64,000 nucleotides of DNA from Tenuifilaceae bacterium CYCD (GTDB lineage: Bacteria; Bacteroidota; Bacteroidia; Bacteroidales; Tenuifilaceae): positions 1,984,001-2,048,000 of the forward strand of contig AP027304.1 of the NCBI GenBank assembly GCA_036322835.1, in the 5' to 3' direction. Below are positions 26,055-35,536 of the stretch, one piece after another. The notes under the pieces were generated by a model. That model was not told the DNA's origin. It was given only the letters and a program-made list of their open reading frames with translations, and ran no database searches. Position 1 is the stretch's first letter; the number at the start of each line of letters is the position of its first letter. Both the position numbers and the translations under genes were made by a program.

Positions 26055-27138
26055 CGGTGGCGGCACGGGAGGTCATATCTTTCCAGCCATATCCATTGCA
26101 AATGCGCTGAAGGAGATTAACCCTGAGGTTGAGATTCTTTTTGTGGGTGCCGAAGGCAAAATGGAGATGGAGCGTGTACCAAAGGCAGGCTACAATATTG
26201 TTGGCTTACCAGTGGTTGGTTTTCAGCGTAAGTTGACATTGAAAAATGTGTCGTTTTTCTTCAAACTCTTCAAGAGTATGAGGATGGCGCGCAAAATTAT
26301 TGCCGATTTTAAGCCTGCCGTTGTGGTTGGTGTTGGCGGTTACGCCAGTGGGCCAATCCTAAAGGCTGCTCAAAAAGCCAATATTCCAACGCTTATTCAG
26401 GAGCAGAACTCTTACGCTGGAGTAACCAACAAGATGTTGGCCGCAAAGGCTTATAAAATCTGCGTTGCATACGATGGAATGGAGAAGTATTTCCCAAAGG
26501 ATAGAATTCTGATGACTGGTAACCCTGTGCGTCAGGATTTGGAGAAGTTAACCGCAACCAAGGAGGAGGCTTTAAAGTACTTCGATATCAATCCAGACCA
26601 AAAGGTGATTCTGGTTTTAGGCGGTAGCCTTGGTGCTCGTACTATCAACCAGAGTATAATGACAAATATGACCGAGTTAGTCACACATCACGATATCACG
26701 GTGATTTGGCAAACCGGGAAGATTTACTACTTGGATATTAAGCAGCAGTTGGCAGGCTACAATGCGCATAACATTAGGCTATTCGATTTTATCAATAGAA
26801 TGGATTTTGCATACGCTGCTGCCGATGTGATTATCTCACGCGCAGGTGCAGGAACAATCTCGGAGCTTTGCTTGGTGGCAAAACCTTCCATTTTGGTTCC
26901 ATCGCCCAATGTGGCTGAGGATCACCAAACGCACAACGCAATGGCCTTGGTAAAGAACAATGCTGCTGTTATGGTGACCGATGCTAATGCAAAATTGGAG
27001 TTGGTGAATACCGCCATTGCACTGGTATCCGACAATGCTAAATTGAAGGATTTATCCGCTAATATTCTGAAAATGGCATTGCCAAATTCGGCGAATATTA
27101 TTGCGAATGAGGTTTTGAAGTTAATTGATAATAAGTAA
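26023..27138 (+). CDS. murG: UDP-GlcNAc:lipid I N-acetylglucosaminyltransferase MurG
   Basis: A 371-residue GT28 glycosyltransferase that converts lipid I to lipid II on the inner face of the membrane. The first glycine-rich loop is I-S-G-G-G-T-G-G-H-I-F-P-A, then V-G-G-Y-A-S-G-P and Q-E-Q-N-S-Y-A-G. The donor site region is S-R-A-G-A-G-T-I-S-E-L. ATG 26023 lies inside the end of ftsW; the 32-base overlap and the fit of the N terminus support coupled translation. Confidence 0.95.
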   Translation: MEKNQLKIIISGGGTGGHIFPAISIANALKEINPEVEILFVGAEGKMEMERVPKAGYNIVGLPVVGFQRKLTLKNVSFFFKLFKSMRMARKIIADFKPAVVVGVGGYASGPILKAAQKANIPTLIQEQNSYAGVTNKMLAAKAYKICVAYDGMEKYFPKDRILMTGNPVRQDLEKLTATKEEALKYFDINPDQKVILVLGGSLGARTINQSIMTNMTELVTHHDITVIWQTGKIYYLDIKQQLAGYNAHNIRLFDFINRMDFAYAAADVIISRAGAGTISELCLVAKPSILVPSPNVAEDHQTHNAMALVKNNAAVMVTDANAKLELVNTAIALVSDNAKLKDLSANILKMALPNSANIIANEVLKLIDNK

Positions 27139-27151
27139 TTAAGTAGGGTCT

Positions 27152-27219
27152 TGTCATCCCGAGCGTAGCGAGGGAGTTCTTAGAAAGGAGATAGCTTCGG
27201 CAAGCTCAGCATGACAAGA
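27152..27219. repeat. Three-hairpin palindromic interspersed repeat (copy e)
   Basis: Outer arms CTTGTCAT and ATGACAAG. The left inner palindrome is TCCCGAGCGTAGCGAGGGA; the right contains AGCTTCGGCAAGCT. The right half matches the copy at 7625. It fills the murG-murC spacer and creates an upstream frame extension of murC. Confidence 0.8.
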
Positions 27220-27243
27220 ATAACAAACAACGAGCAACGAAAT

Positions 27244-28623
27244 ATGGATTTTGAGCAAATTAAACGGGTTTACTTTGTAGGGATAGGCGGCATTGGGATG
27301 AGCGCATTGGCTCGTTACTTTGTTCAGCGTGGAAAGTCTGTTGCTGGTTACGATAGAACATCGTCGGGTATAACCGTTGATTTGGAGAATATGGGCGTTG
27401 CAGTTCACTATACAGATGATATAAATCTTATCCCTGCCGATTTTCGCTCATTGAATGGTACTTTGATTATTTATACTCCTGCAATTCCAGCGGAGCATAC
27501 CGAGTTGAATTTCTTTAAGAACAATGGTTTTGAAATTATAAAACGCGCACAGGCATTGGGCTTTATTGCATCGGCAATGAGCGTTTTGGGTGTTGCTGGT
27601 ACGCACGGAAAAACATCAACAACCACAATGCTTTCGCACTTGTTGGGAAGTTCATCGGTTGGTTGCGATGCTTTTTTAGGTGGAATTTCCAAGAACTTTG
27701 GAAGCAACCTTGTTACAGCCGATAAGGGCAAAAACCTACTGGTGGTTGAGGCCGATGAGTACGATAGAAGTTTCCTGAGCCTATTCCCGCATCTGGCAAT
27801 AATCACATCTGTTGATGCCGACCATTTGGATATTTACGGAACCCACGAGCACGTTTTGGAGGCATTTGGGCTATTTGCAGGTCAAATTAAGCCTAATGGC
27901 TTTTTGGTGATGAAACAGGGTTTGAATTTCACTCCAAAGTTGGCCTCAGGTGTAAAGGTCATTACCTACGGTTTTACTAGTAATGCTGATGTTTATCCAT
28001 CAAATATCCGCATTGTAGATGGTTTCTACAACTTCACCCTGAATACCCCAAGCGGAAGTATCGATAATCTGCACTTGGGAGTTCCCGGTAAGTATAATCT
28101 GGAGAATGCACTTGCAGCATCGGCTGCTGCATTGGCAGTGGAAATTAGTAGCGATGAGCTACGTAGCGGCTTGCAAAGTTTCTCGGGTGTAGTTCGCAGG
28201 TTCGATGTGCAGTTCAAGAACGCAACATCAATATATATCGACGATTATGCACATCACCCACAGGAAATAAAAGCAATGATTGAATCGGTGCGCGATGTGT
28301 TCCCCAACCGTAAGGTTGTTGGAGTGTTTCAGCCTCATCTTTACAGTCGCACCCGCGATTTTGCCGATGAGTTTGCGCAATCGCTCGATAAGTTGGATAT
28401 GGCTATAATGCTCGATATTTACCCAGCACGCGAGTTGCCGATTGAGGGAGTAACATCGAACTCAATTCTAGCAAGAATGAAGAACCCAAACAAAGTGCTC
28501 TTGAGCAAGAACGATATTTTGGAGTGGGTTGCAAAGAATGATATAGATATTTTGGTAACAATGGGCGCAGGCGATATCGACCGTTTGGTGCCTCAAATTG
28601 TGGAGGTATTGAAAAGCAAGTAA
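27244..28623 (+). CDS. murC: UDP-N-acetylmuramate--L-alanine ligase
   Basis: A 459-residue Mur ligase that attaches L-alanine to UDP-MurNAc. It opens V-Y-F-V-G-I-G-G-I-G-M-S-A-L-A; the ATP loop is G-T-H-G-K-T-S-T-T, and E-A-D-E-Y-D-R-S-F, D-D-Y-A-H-H-P and F-Q-P-H-L-Y-S-R-T follow. The frame extends upstream to 27211 only through an interspersed repeat, so ATG 27244 is chosen. The ftsQ gene follows after two bases. Confidence 0.95.
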   Translation: MDFEQIKRVYFVGIGGIGMSALARYFVQRGKSVAGYDRTSSGITVDLENMGVAVHYTDDINLIPADFRSLNGTLIIYTPAIPAEHTELNFFKNNGFEIIKRAQALGFIASAMSVLGVAGTHGKTSTTTMLSHLLGSSSVGCDAFLGGISKNFGSNLVTADKGKNLLVVEADEYDRSFLSLFPHLAIITSVDADHLDIYGTHEHVLEAFGLFAGQIKPNGFLVMKQGLNFTPKLASGVKVITYGFTSNADVYPSNIRIVDGFYNFTLNTPSGSIDNLHLGVPGKYNLENALAASAAALAVEISSDELRSGLQSFSGVVRRFDVQFKNATSIYIDDYAHHPQEIKAMIESVRDVFPNRKVVGVFQPHLYSRTRDFADEFAQSLDKLDMAIMLDIYPARELPIEGVTSNSILARMKNPNKVLLSKNDILEWVAKNDIDILVTMGAGDIDRLVPQIVEVLKSK

Positions 28624-28625
28624 CG

Positions 28626-29432
28626 ATGAAGAAGCGTAGCAAAATCATACTATTCTCGGTGGCTTGGCTGATTTTAATCGCCTACCTGGTTTACGGTTTG
28701 ATGTTTTCATCGAAACGGGCTGATCGTGTGGTATGTAAGTCGATAGTTGTTGAGGTGCTGGATAGCGCAGAATATAGGTTTGTAAAATCTGCAACTATCA
28801 AAAGAATGCTGACTTCGTCAAAATCAACTCCTATAGGGAAACTTTTGAAGAATGTCAATACAAAAAAACTTGAGGATGAAATCGCAGAGATGAGTGCAGT
28901 GCGAGATGTTCAGGTGTACAAATCGCTTGATGGCAAATTGCGAATTACTGTTAAGCAGCGTCGTCCGCTAGTGCGTGTTTTCAATGCCACCGATCAGAGT
29001 TACTATATAGATGATCAGGGCCTTATTATGCCAGTTTCTTCTAATTATACAGCACATGTGCTTGTTGTTAACGGGAATATTAAGGAGCCCTTTAAAGTTA
29101 AGTCAAACGTGAATGTGTTGGCTTGGAACGATAGCATTGTTGGGGGCGAGAAACCAACAATTTGCCGAATCTACGATTTTGCAAAGTTTGTATCGGAGGA
29201 CGATTTTTGGAATGCACAAATTGCACAAGTATATGTGAATAGTATAGGAAATGTAGAGTTAATTCCTGTGGTTGGACCTCACGTAATTCAGTTGGGAGGA
29301 TTCAGAAATTTCAGAATAAAACTCAAAAAGTTGATGGTGTTCTACAAGGAGGCACTACCAACCGAGGGCTGGAATAAATATTCGATAATAAATTTAAAGT
29401 ATTCAAATCAAATAGTTTGCACTAAACGATAA
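28626..29432 (+). CDS. ftsQ: Cell division protein FtsQ/DivIB
   Basis: A 268-residue bitopic protein: a short basic cytoplasmic tail, one helix (about 7-26), then a periplasmic part with a POTRA-like segment ending in V-R-D-V-Q-V-Y-K-S-L-D-G-K-L-R-I-T-V-K-Q-R-R-P and an FtsQ beta domain containing the Y-Y-I-D-D-Q-G block. FtsQ recruits FtsL/FtsB and the FtsWI synthase. Its position between murC and ftsA is the usual one. Sequence conservation is modest, as in other Bacteroidota. Confidence 0.9.
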   Translation: MKKRSKIILFSVAWLILIAYLVYGLMFSSKRADRVVCKSIVVEVLDSAEYRFVKSATIKRMLTSSKSTPIGKLLKNVNTKKLEDEIAEMSAVRDVQVYKSLDGKLRITVKQRRPLVRVFNATDQSYYIDDQGLIMPVSSNYTAHVLVVNGNIKEPFKVKSNVNVLAWNDSIVGGEKPTICRIYDFAKFVSEDDFWNAQIAQVYVNSIGNVELIPVVGPHVIQLGGFRNFRIKLKKLMVFYKEALPTEGWNKYSIINLKYSNQIVCTKR

Positions 29433-29436
29433 CACT

Positions 29437-30792
29437 ATGGCACAAAGTAATGAGTATGTAGCAGCAATTGACCTTGGAACCACCAAAGTGGTAACATTGG
29501 TTGGCAAAAAGACTCCTAACGGAAAGCTTCAGATTGTTGGACTAAGCACCACCGAATCGACCGGAATTAAGAAGGGTATGATTCAGAATATCGAGGATAC
29601 CGTTAAGGCTATCGAAAAAACAGTTAATGAGGTTAAGATTGAAACCGGAATCGATTTTAAGTCGGTTTACGTTGGTATTGCTGGTCAGCATATCCGCAGC
29701 ATCAAGAACCGTGGATATATCAACCTTGAGTCCGACGATGTGGAAATTTCGCAGAAGGATATCGATAGGCTGATTAAAGATATGCACCGTATTCCTGTTG
29801 AGGCTGGCGAAACAATCCTGCACGTTCTTCCTCTGGAGTACTTTATCGACAACGAGTCGGTTGATAAGCCTGTAGGTATGGTCGGCCGCCGCTTGGAGGC
29901 AAACTTCCATATTGTAATTGGCAAAACATCATCGGCAAAGCATATCGAGAAGTGCGTTAACCGTGTTGGATTAAACGTTAACGAGTTGGTTCTTGAGCCA
30001 CTTGCATCGGGCGAGTCCGTTCTAACCGACGATGAACGCGAGGCTGGCGTTGCTTTGGTTGATATTGGTGGTGGTACTACCGATTTGGCTATCTACTACA
30101 ACGGAAATGTTCGCCATACTGCCGTTATTCCTTTCGGTGGAAATATCATCACCCAGGATATCAAGGATGGTTGTTCAATACTACTAAAACAAGCCGATTT
30201 GCTTAAGGAAAAATTTGGTTGCGCATTGGCCGATATTGCACCAGATAACAAAATCATTACTATTCCTGGCATTAGCGGTCGTGAGCCTAAGGAGATTTCG
30301 GTTAAGAACCTTGCTGGAATTATTCAGGCACGTATGGAGGAGATTCTGGACTTTGTGGCTTATGAGATTAACCTTTCGGGTTACGCCAATAAGTTAAGCG
30401 CAGGTGTTGTAATTACTGGTGGAGGTGCGCTCTTGAAGCATTTACCCCAGTTAATCCGCTTCAAAACTGGACTTGACGTTCGTATCGGTTATCCTGTTGA
30501 GCAACTAAGTTCCGATTCGTTGGAGGATTTCAACCAACCACAGCTATCAACCGCATTAGGTTTAGTGCTTTTAGGATTGGATAAAAAGGTTGAGGTGATT
30601 GAGAAGAAAACTTATGTTCAGCCACAGGTACAAACGCAAGTTCAGCCGCAAGTACAATCGAAACCTGTAGTTGAGAAAAAAAGAGATGAATTCGAAGAGG
30701 AATCAGTTGCAGAACGTCGTGGGAGTGGCAGAATGACTGCCATAAAGAATATGTTTTCGGGCTTATTCGACGAGACTGATACTGAGATGTAA
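29437..30792 (+). CDS. ftsA: Cell division protein FtsA
   Basis: A 451-residue actin-like ATPase that tethers FtsZ to the membrane. The first phosphate loop is A-I-D-L-G-T-T-K, the second D-I-G-G-G-T-T-D-L near residue 207, and the adenosine motif I-T-G-G-G-A-L-L near 328. The tail after residue 385 is a Gln/Val/Pro-rich linker followed by an amphipathic end (M-T-A-I-K-N-M-F-S-G-L-F), the expected membrane-targeting helix. It starts four bases after ftsQ. Confidence 0.95.
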   Translation: MAQSNEYVAAIDLGTTKVVTLVGKKTPNGKLQIVGLSTTESTGIKKGMIQNIEDTVKAIEKTVNEVKIETGIDFKSVYVGIAGQHIRSIKNRGYINLESDDVEISQKDIDRLIKDMHRIPVEAGETILHVLPLEYFIDNESVDKPVGMVGRRLEANFHIVIGKTSSAKHIEKCVNRVGLNVNELVLEPLASGESVLTDDEREAGVALVDIGGGTTDLAIYYNGNVRHTAVIPFGGNIITQDIKDGCSILLKQADLLKEKFGCALADIAPDNKIITIPGISGREPKEISVKNLAGIIQARMEEILDFVAYEINLSGYANKLSAGVVITGGGALLKHLPQLIRFKTGLDVRIGYPVEQLSSDSLEDFNQPQLSTALGLVLLGLDKKVEVIEKKTYVQPQVQTQVQPQVQSKPVVEKKRDEFEEESVAERRGSGRMTAIKNMFSGLFDETDTEM

Positions 30793-30819
30793 TTCTAGAG
30801 TGCAAACTAGATGATTTAA

Positions 30820-30848
30820 GTTGATAGTTGTTCGTTGATAGTTGATGG
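30820..30848 (+). repeat. GTTGATAGTTGTTCG-type spacer repeat
   Basis: A 29-base copy in the ftsA-ftsZ spacer, one base different from the copy at 20434. Confidence 0.7.
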
Positions 30849-30933
30849 CGAAAGCAAAAGAAGCTTCCAATCACCTATCAAAAATCAAAAATATCTTTTA
30901 ACGTTTTACTTTTAACGTTTAACAATTAAAACT

Positions 30934-32403
30934 ATGGCCGACGAACTAATTAATTTCGAGTTACCGTCAAATAACGCATCCATAATCAAAGTGATTGGAG
31001 TTGGTGGCGGCGGAGGAAATGCGGTTAACTATATGAACCGTATGGGAATCAAGGATGTTGACTTTGTGCTGTGTAACACCGATGCCCAGGCAATGGTTAA
31101 TAGTCCCGTTGAGTTTAAAATTCAACTGGGGGCATCGCTAACCGAAGGGCGCGGGGCTGGTAATAAACCAGAGATTGGACGTCAGGCGGCCATAGAGAGT
31201 TTACAGCATATTGTCGATTTCCTATCGAACAATACCAAGATGGTGTTTATTACCGCCGGAATGGGCGGTGGTACCGGAACTGGTGCTGCGCCAATTATTG
31301 CCAAAGCCGCAAAGGAACTGGGAATACTAACTGTTGCCATAGTGACTATCCCGTTCCGCAACGAGGGCAAAAAGCGTATTGCACAAGCGGTTGAAGGTAT
31401 CGAGAATATCCGTCAGCACGTGGACTCTTTGTTAGTAGTGAACAACGAGAAGATCTTGGAAATTTATGGCAACCTTAAGGTTACTGAGGCTTTTGCCAAA
31501 GCCGACGATGTGTTGGCAACTGCCGCAAAGGGTATTGCCGAAATTATAACCGTTCACGGCTATATCAACGTGGACTTTGCCGATGTTGAAACCGTAATGT
31601 CCAACAGCGGTGTTGCGCTTATGGGTTCCGCACGTGCAACCGGCGAAAATAGAGCACTTACCGCGGTTAAAGAAGCATTGGAATCGCCATTGCTTAATAA
31701 TAACGATATTTCGGGCGCCCGCAACATTCTGCTGAATGTAACCTACGGACAGGATGAGATTACAATGGAGGAAATCGGTCTAATTATCGATTATGTTCAA
31801 TCCGCTGCAGGCGACGATGCCGACCTAATTTGGGGTAATGGCTGCGACCCTTCGCTTGGCGAAGATTTGAACGTAACGGTGATTGCAACTGGTTTTGGAA
31901 CAAGCAGTATTCCTGAGCTATATGTTCGCAACAAGGAGGTTGATGTGGTTGAACTAGATGGTGGAATTCGTGGTAATAGGGTAGAGTCAACACCATATCT
32001 GCTTGATGAAAGTGAACGGAGGCAGCCTGCTCGAAAGGTTAAAAAGCCTGAGGCTATTGATACAACACAACGAGTAATTGAGTTTGATGTTGCAGCCGAG
32101 GAGTTTGAGGTTAAAACTATTTCAACACCTCGCCCTGTTAGAGCAGAGGATGTAATGCAACCAAAAACAACCGCAAAGCCAAATGTTCCAACCAGCAAAC
32201 CGCATCCTGCACCAAATGGTAACAGGTGGGGAAATATTGATGAACTGGAAAGCATTCCTGCATACAAACGCCGTAATGTCCAACTCGATGATACCGATCA
32301 TTCCAATACCAATAATCTGTCGCGTACAACATTAAGCGAAACAGATGATGGAGATATTTTCTTGAGACCGGATAATTCGTATTTACACGATAATGTGGAT
32401 TAA
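30934..32403 (+). CDS. ftsZ: Cell division GTPase FtsZ
   Basis: A 489-residue tubulin homologue that builds the division ring. The GTP-binding signature G-G-G-T-G-T-G-A is at 111-118, and the N-terminal G-V-G-G-G-G-G-N-A loop is present. After the roughly 330-residue core comes a long variable linker with I-P-A-Y-K-R-R-N-V and a C-terminal tail L-H-D-N-V-D. That tail differs from the proteobacterial FtsA/ZipA-binding peptide and is the form I associate with Bacteroidales. It is the last gene of the cluster, before a bidirectional terminator. Confidence 0.96.
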   Translation: MADELINFELPSNNASIIKVIGVGGGGGNAVNYMNRMGIKDVDFVLCNTDAQAMVNSPVEFKIQLGASLTEGRGAGNKPEIGRQAAIESLQHIVDFLSNNTKMVFITAGMGGGTGTGAAPIIAKAAKELGILTVAIVTIPFRNEGKKRIAQAVEGIENIRQHVDSLLVVNNEKILEIYGNLKVTEAFAKADDVLATAAKGIAEIITVHGYINVDFADVETVMSNSGVALMGSARATGENRALTAVKEALESPLLNNNDISGARNILLNVTYGQDEITMEEIGLIIDYVQSAAGDDADLIWGNGCDPSLGEDLNVTVIATGFGTSSIPELYVRNKEVDVVELDGGIRGNRVESTPYLLDESERRQPARKVKKPEAIDTTQRVIEFDVAAEEFEVKTISTPRPVRAEDVMQPKTTAKPNVPTSKPHPAPNGNRWGNIDELESIPAYKRRNVQLDDTDHSNTNNLSRTTLSETDDGDIFLRPDNSYLHDNVD

Positions 32404-32454
32404 ATCTTAAATGATTATCCGTAACGATGCCTACAAATATCTTCAAACCTCTTA

Positions 32455-32518
32455 TCATTCCTGCGCAAGCAGGAATCCACTCTTTAGATTGATGGATTCC
32501 GCATCAAGTGCGGAATGA
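32455..32518. repeat. Three-hairpin palindromic element after ftsZ
   Basis: The outer arms TCATTCC / GGAATGA enclose a left hairpin ATTCCTGC-GCAA-GCAGGAAT (32457-32476) and a right hairpin ATTCCGCA-TCAAG-TGCGGAAT (32496-32516). The architecture equals that of the TTGTCAT elements, but the sequence is different. A half-like copy lies at 41504. Confidence 0.8.
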
Positions 32519-32573
32519 AGAGACTTTTTAGGAATATTAGCGGATAATCGTAAAATCTTAATTTGATACAAAA

Positions 32574-32600
32574 GAAGAGCCCAGTATCACTGGGCTCTTC
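32574..32600. terminator. Bidirectional terminator between ftsZ and the PAP2 gene
   Basis: A perfect 12-bp stem (GAAGAGCCCAGT / ACTGGGCTCTTC) with a 3-base loop. TTTTT follows on the plus strand and TTTT on the minus strand. The flanking genes converge. Confidence 0.92.
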
Positions 32601-32608
32601 TTTTTCTC

Positions 32609-33172
32609 CTAAATCAATTTATATTTTTCAAATATCTTTTTAGCAATAAACCAAACAGCAATTCCAACCCCAGAACCAATAATTGCTCCAGTTAAAACAT
32701 CGCCGGGGTAATGTACTCCTAAGTAAATTCTACTATAGGACACGAATGTTGCCCAAGTTAGGATTCCCCATGTAAACCATCGCTTGCTGAATAGAAATGA
32801 GAGGAACACAGCGACTCCAAAAGTGTTTGCTGCATGCGAGGAGATGAATCCATACTGACCTCCACATCGACCGACTAGATGGATAAATTGGCTTAAATCG
32901 GGATTGTGACAAGGACGTAGGCGTAAGAAAACATTCTTGAATGCGTGAACCGATACTTGGTCGGCTAAAAGAACTACAAAGGCTATTGCAAGCAGCCACC
33001 ATAGCGTTTTCCATTTATACTGACGTGCTATAAAGTAAATGATAAGAAGGTATAGTGGTAGCCATGTTAACTTGCCCGAGGCAAAAAGCATGATGTTATC
33101 CCAAAAAGGCGCATGCGCTCCGTTAAGCGCAAGAAATAGTTTAGTGTCGAGTTGGATTAGAAAATCAATCAT
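32609..33172 (-). CDS. PAP2-superfamily membrane phosphatase
   Basis: A 187-residue, about six-helix phosphatase. The three catalytic motifs are visible: K-N-V-F-L-R-L-R-P, S-S-H-A (the P-S-G-H equivalent) and S-R-I-Y-L-G-V-H-Y-P-G-D. Family members dephosphorylate undecaprenyl pyrophosphate, phosphatidylglycerol phosphate or lipid A; the substrate is not fixed here, although undecaprenyl pyrophosphate is a common assignment. It starts two bases after the obgE stop on the same strand and is probably transcribed with it. Confidence 0.85.
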   Translation of the reverse strand: MIDFLIQLDTKLFLALNGAHAPFWDNIMLFASGKLTWLPLYLLIIYFIARQYKWKTLWWLLAIAFVVLLADQVSVHAFKNVFLRLRPCHNPDLSQFIHLVGRCGGQYGFISSHAANTFGVAVFLSFLFSKRWFTWGILTWATFVSYSRIYLGVHYPGDVLTGAIIGSGVGIAVWFIAKKIFEKYKLI

Positions 33173-33174
33173 AA

Positions 33175-34167
33175 TTAATCACTGTTTATGCTGTTCCATA
33201 GTAAATCCTTAAGTTCATCAATGCCTTGTCCTACAACCGATGAAATGAACACAGTTGGGATTTTGGGCAAATGTTTTTTGATTGATTTTTTGATTTCATC
33301 ATCAATCAAATCGCATTTAGTGATAGCAAGCACACGTTTCTTGTCCAGAAGTTCTGGGTTGTACATTTTTAACTCGTTCACCAGAATTTGGTACTGTTTT
33401 TTCACATCATCGCTATCGGCTGGTACCATAAATAACAGCATCGAGTTGCGCTCAATATGACGCAGGAATCTTAATCCAAGTCCTTTTCCTTCGTGAGCAC
33501 CTTCAATAATGCCTGGGATATCGGCCATTACAAATGAACGCTCATCGCGGTAGCGAACAATTCCAATGTTTGGAACCAGCGTTGTAAATGGATAGTCTGC
33601 AATTTTAGGTTTTGCAGCGCTAACAACCGATAGCAAGGTAGATTTGCCTGCATTGGGAAATCCAACCAAGCCAACATCGGCAAGGATTTTTAGTTCAAGT
33701 ATAACATTGGCCTCCTCCGCTGGCTCTCCGGGTTGTGCAAACCGTGGGGTTTGCAATGTAGCCGTTTTAAAGTTCCAGTTACCAAGTCCTCCACGACCAC
33801 CTTTTAGTAATATTTCAACCTGTCCATTCTCTGTAATCTCTGTGATTACTTCATCTGTATCGGCATTTTTGGCCACAGTGCCAATGGGCACTTCAATGGT
33901 AATATCGGCGCCATCGGATCCAGTGCAGCGGGCACCGCTACCATGCTCTCCATCTCCGGCATATATGTGGCGCTTATACTTTAAATGGAGCAATGTCCAA
34001 AGTTGGCTACTCCCTTTAAGGTAAATGTGACCACCTCTACCGCCATCACCACCATCGGGGCCGCCCTTGGGAACAAACTTCTCGCGGCGCATATGAACGC
34101 TTCCTCCGCCACCTTTCCCCGAACGGCAGAATATTTTTACGTAATCAACAAAATTTGAATTGGACAT
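33175..34167 (-). CDS. obgE: GTPase ObgE/CgtA
   Basis: A 330-residue Obg GTPase with the glycine-rich N-terminal Obg fold ([13 protein letters not shown]) and a G domain with G-F-P-N-A-G-K-S-T, the switch region [18 protein letters not shown] and T-K-C-D. It acts in late 50S assembly and stress control. The C-terminal extension found in some Obg proteins is absent. A well-formed promoter lies upstream at 34227-34257. Confidence 0.95.
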   Translation of the reverse strand: MSNSNFVDYVKIFCRSGKGGGGSVHMRREKFVPKGGPDGGDGGRGGHIYLKGSSQLWTLLHLKYKRHIYAGDGEHGSGARCTGSDGADITIEVPIGTVAKNADTDEVITEITENGQVEILLKGGRGGLGNWNFKTATLQTPRFAQPGEPAEEANVILELKILADVGLVGFPNAGKSTLLSVVSAAKPKIADYPFTTLVPNIGIVRYRDERSFVMADIPGIIEGAHEGKGLGLRFLRHIERNSMLLFMVPADSDDVKKQYQILVNELKMYNPELLDKKRVLAITKCDLIDDEIKKSIKKHLPKIPTVFISSVVGQGIDELKDLLWNSINSD

Positions 34168-34226
34168 ATGAGATATCAGATATTAGATACTATATTTTTG
34201 GTAAAACAGTTTAAAATATTTGGCAA

Positions 34227-34257
34227 CAAAAGTAATGATAATTAGCCATTAAGCCAA
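34227..34257 (-). promoter_or_regulatory. Promoter of obgE (-33 TTG, 20 nt, -7 TACTTTTG)
   Basis: Read on the minus strand, TTG (34257-34255) is followed after 20 bases by TACTTTTG (34234-34227). This fits the Bacteroidota consensus closely. The start codon is 60 bases downstream. Confidence 0.65.
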
Positions 34258-34298
34258 TTATTCATTTTAAAGCACTTGTAAGTGAAGTCAAACTGCAC

Positions 34299-34874
34299 CT
34301 ATTGAGCGTTTCTGATGGCTTTGCAGATTCTGTCAAAAATTTGATTAACGCTGCCCATTCCATCAATCCCTTTGAATTTTTCTTGATTTTTGTAGTAATC
34401 CAACACTGGGCGAGTTGTTTTGTCGTAGATATCGAGCCTTTTGCGAATTATACTCTCCTCCTTATCGTCGGGTCTGTCGGTTTCCTTACCTCTGTTTAGC
34501 AGGCGATCAACAAGTTCATCGTCGGTAACCTCAAGCGAAATCATCACAGTAACAGAATATCCTGTTGAACATAAAATTTCATCGAGTTTTGCAGCTTGCA
34601 ATGTGTTGCGAGGAAATCCGTCGAACACACATCCCTTAGCTGCATTATCCTTGCTAAGTTCTTCCTCAATTAAACCAATTGCAATTTCATCGGAAACAAA
34701 GTTGCCTTTATCAATTAATCTCTTAGCTTCAATTCCTATTGGCGTTTGCGCTACTATGGCTGCCCTTAAAATTTCTCCTGTTGAAATATGCTTTAGCCCG
34801 AATTCCTGTGCAACAATTTTCGATTGAGTTCCCTTGCCTGCCCCCGGAGGTCCAAAAATCACAATATTGAGCAT
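34299..34874 (-). CDS. adk: Adenylate kinase
   Basis: A 191-residue nucleoside monophosphate kinase. The P-loop is G-P-P-G-A-G-K-G-T-Q. The NMP-binding block I-S-T-G-E-I-L-R-A and the D-G-F-P-R-N motif are present, and R-G-K-E-T-D-R-P-D-D marks a short LID. The short lid without cysteines means the non-zinc, short form common in this phylum. It interconverts ATP, AMP and ADP. It lies between hpt and obgE on the same strand with spacers of 110 and 131 bases. Confidence 0.95.
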   Translation of the reverse strand: MLNIVIFGPPGAGKGTQSKIVAQEFGLKHISTGEILRAAIVAQTPIGIEAKRLIDKGNFVSDEIAIGLIEEELSKDNAAKGCVFDGFPRNTLQAAKLDEILCSTGYSVTVMISLEVTDDELVDRLLNRGKETDRPDDKEESIIRKRLDIYDKTTRPVLDYYKNQEKFKGIDGMGSVNQIFDRICKAIRNAQ

Positions 34875-34935
34875 AACTGCTATGTATATTAAACTTTAAT
34901 ATCTATTCGTATTGTTAAAATTGCGTTACATAAAA

Positions 34936-34958
34936 AATGCTGAAGCAAGTTCAGCATT
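34936..34958 (-). terminator. Rho-independent terminator of hpt
   Basis: A perfect 9-bp stem (AATGCTGAA / TTCAGCATT) with a five-base loop. The stem runs straight into TTTTTTATG on the minus strand. It lies 26 bases past the hpt stop and separates hpt from adk. Confidence 0.85.
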
Positions 34959-34984
34959 CTTGTGCATATACTTAATGATATCGC

Positions 34985-35536
34985 TTAAATTACAGTGTAA
35001 ATGTCTGGTAGATTTCGACCAATACCATCGTAGTCTAACCCGTAGCCCACAATAAAATCGTTTGGAATTGATCGGCCAATGTAGTCGATTTTCATTGCAC
35101 CCTTGTACGAATCGGGCTTGTATAGCAATGTTGCAACCTTTATTGCCTTAGGATTTAGTTTGCCAATTTCTTCGAATAATTTGGTGAGAGTAATTCCTGT
35201 ATCAACAATATCCTCAACAATAATAACGGTTCTGTTGGTTACGTCCTCGTTCAAACCAATTAGTTCATTAACAACGCCGGTTGATGTAGTGCCTTGGTAA
35301 GAGGCTATTTTGATGAACGAAACCTCGCAGGCGAAGTTGATGCGTTTCATCAGGTCGGCTGTGAACATAAACGATCCATTAAGGATGCTCAGGAATAGCG
35401 GTATTTCCTTTGTATTCCTAAAATCCCAGTTGATTTTCGATGCAACTAAATCGATATCCTGCTGAATATCTGCCTCTGGATAGCTTAATCTAAACTCTCT
35501 ATCTTTAAGTTTTACCTGTTTTAAATTCTCAGCCAT
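34985..35536 (-). CDS. hpt: Hypoxanthine phosphoribosyltransferase
   Basis: A 183-residue type I phosphoribosyltransferase for purine salvage. The PRPP-binding motif reads V-I-I-V-E-D-I-V-D-T-G-I-T-L, the N-terminal P-L-F-L-S-I-L-N-G-S-F is typical, and the C terminus holds the F-I-V-G-Y-G-L-D-Y block that binds the purine. The length is normal. A candidate -7 box (TACTTTTG on the coding strand, 35568-35575) lies 32 bases upstream of the start; no -33 match was seen. Confidence 0.93.
   Translation of the reverse strand: MAENLKQVKLKDREFRLSYPEADIQQDIDLVASKINWDFRNTKEIPLFLSILNGSFMFTADLMKRINFACEVSFIKIASYQGTTSTGVVNELIGLNEDVTNRTVIIVEDIVDTGITLTKLFEEIGKLNPKAIKVATLLYKPDSYKGAMKIDYIGRSIPNDFIVGYGLDYDGIGRNLPDIYTVI

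Noticed and set aside
16456-32403. Loss of murF, murB and ddl from the dcw cluster as a biological finding
   Set aside because: These genes are often elsewhere in the chromosome in this phylum; absence from the window says nothing about the genome.
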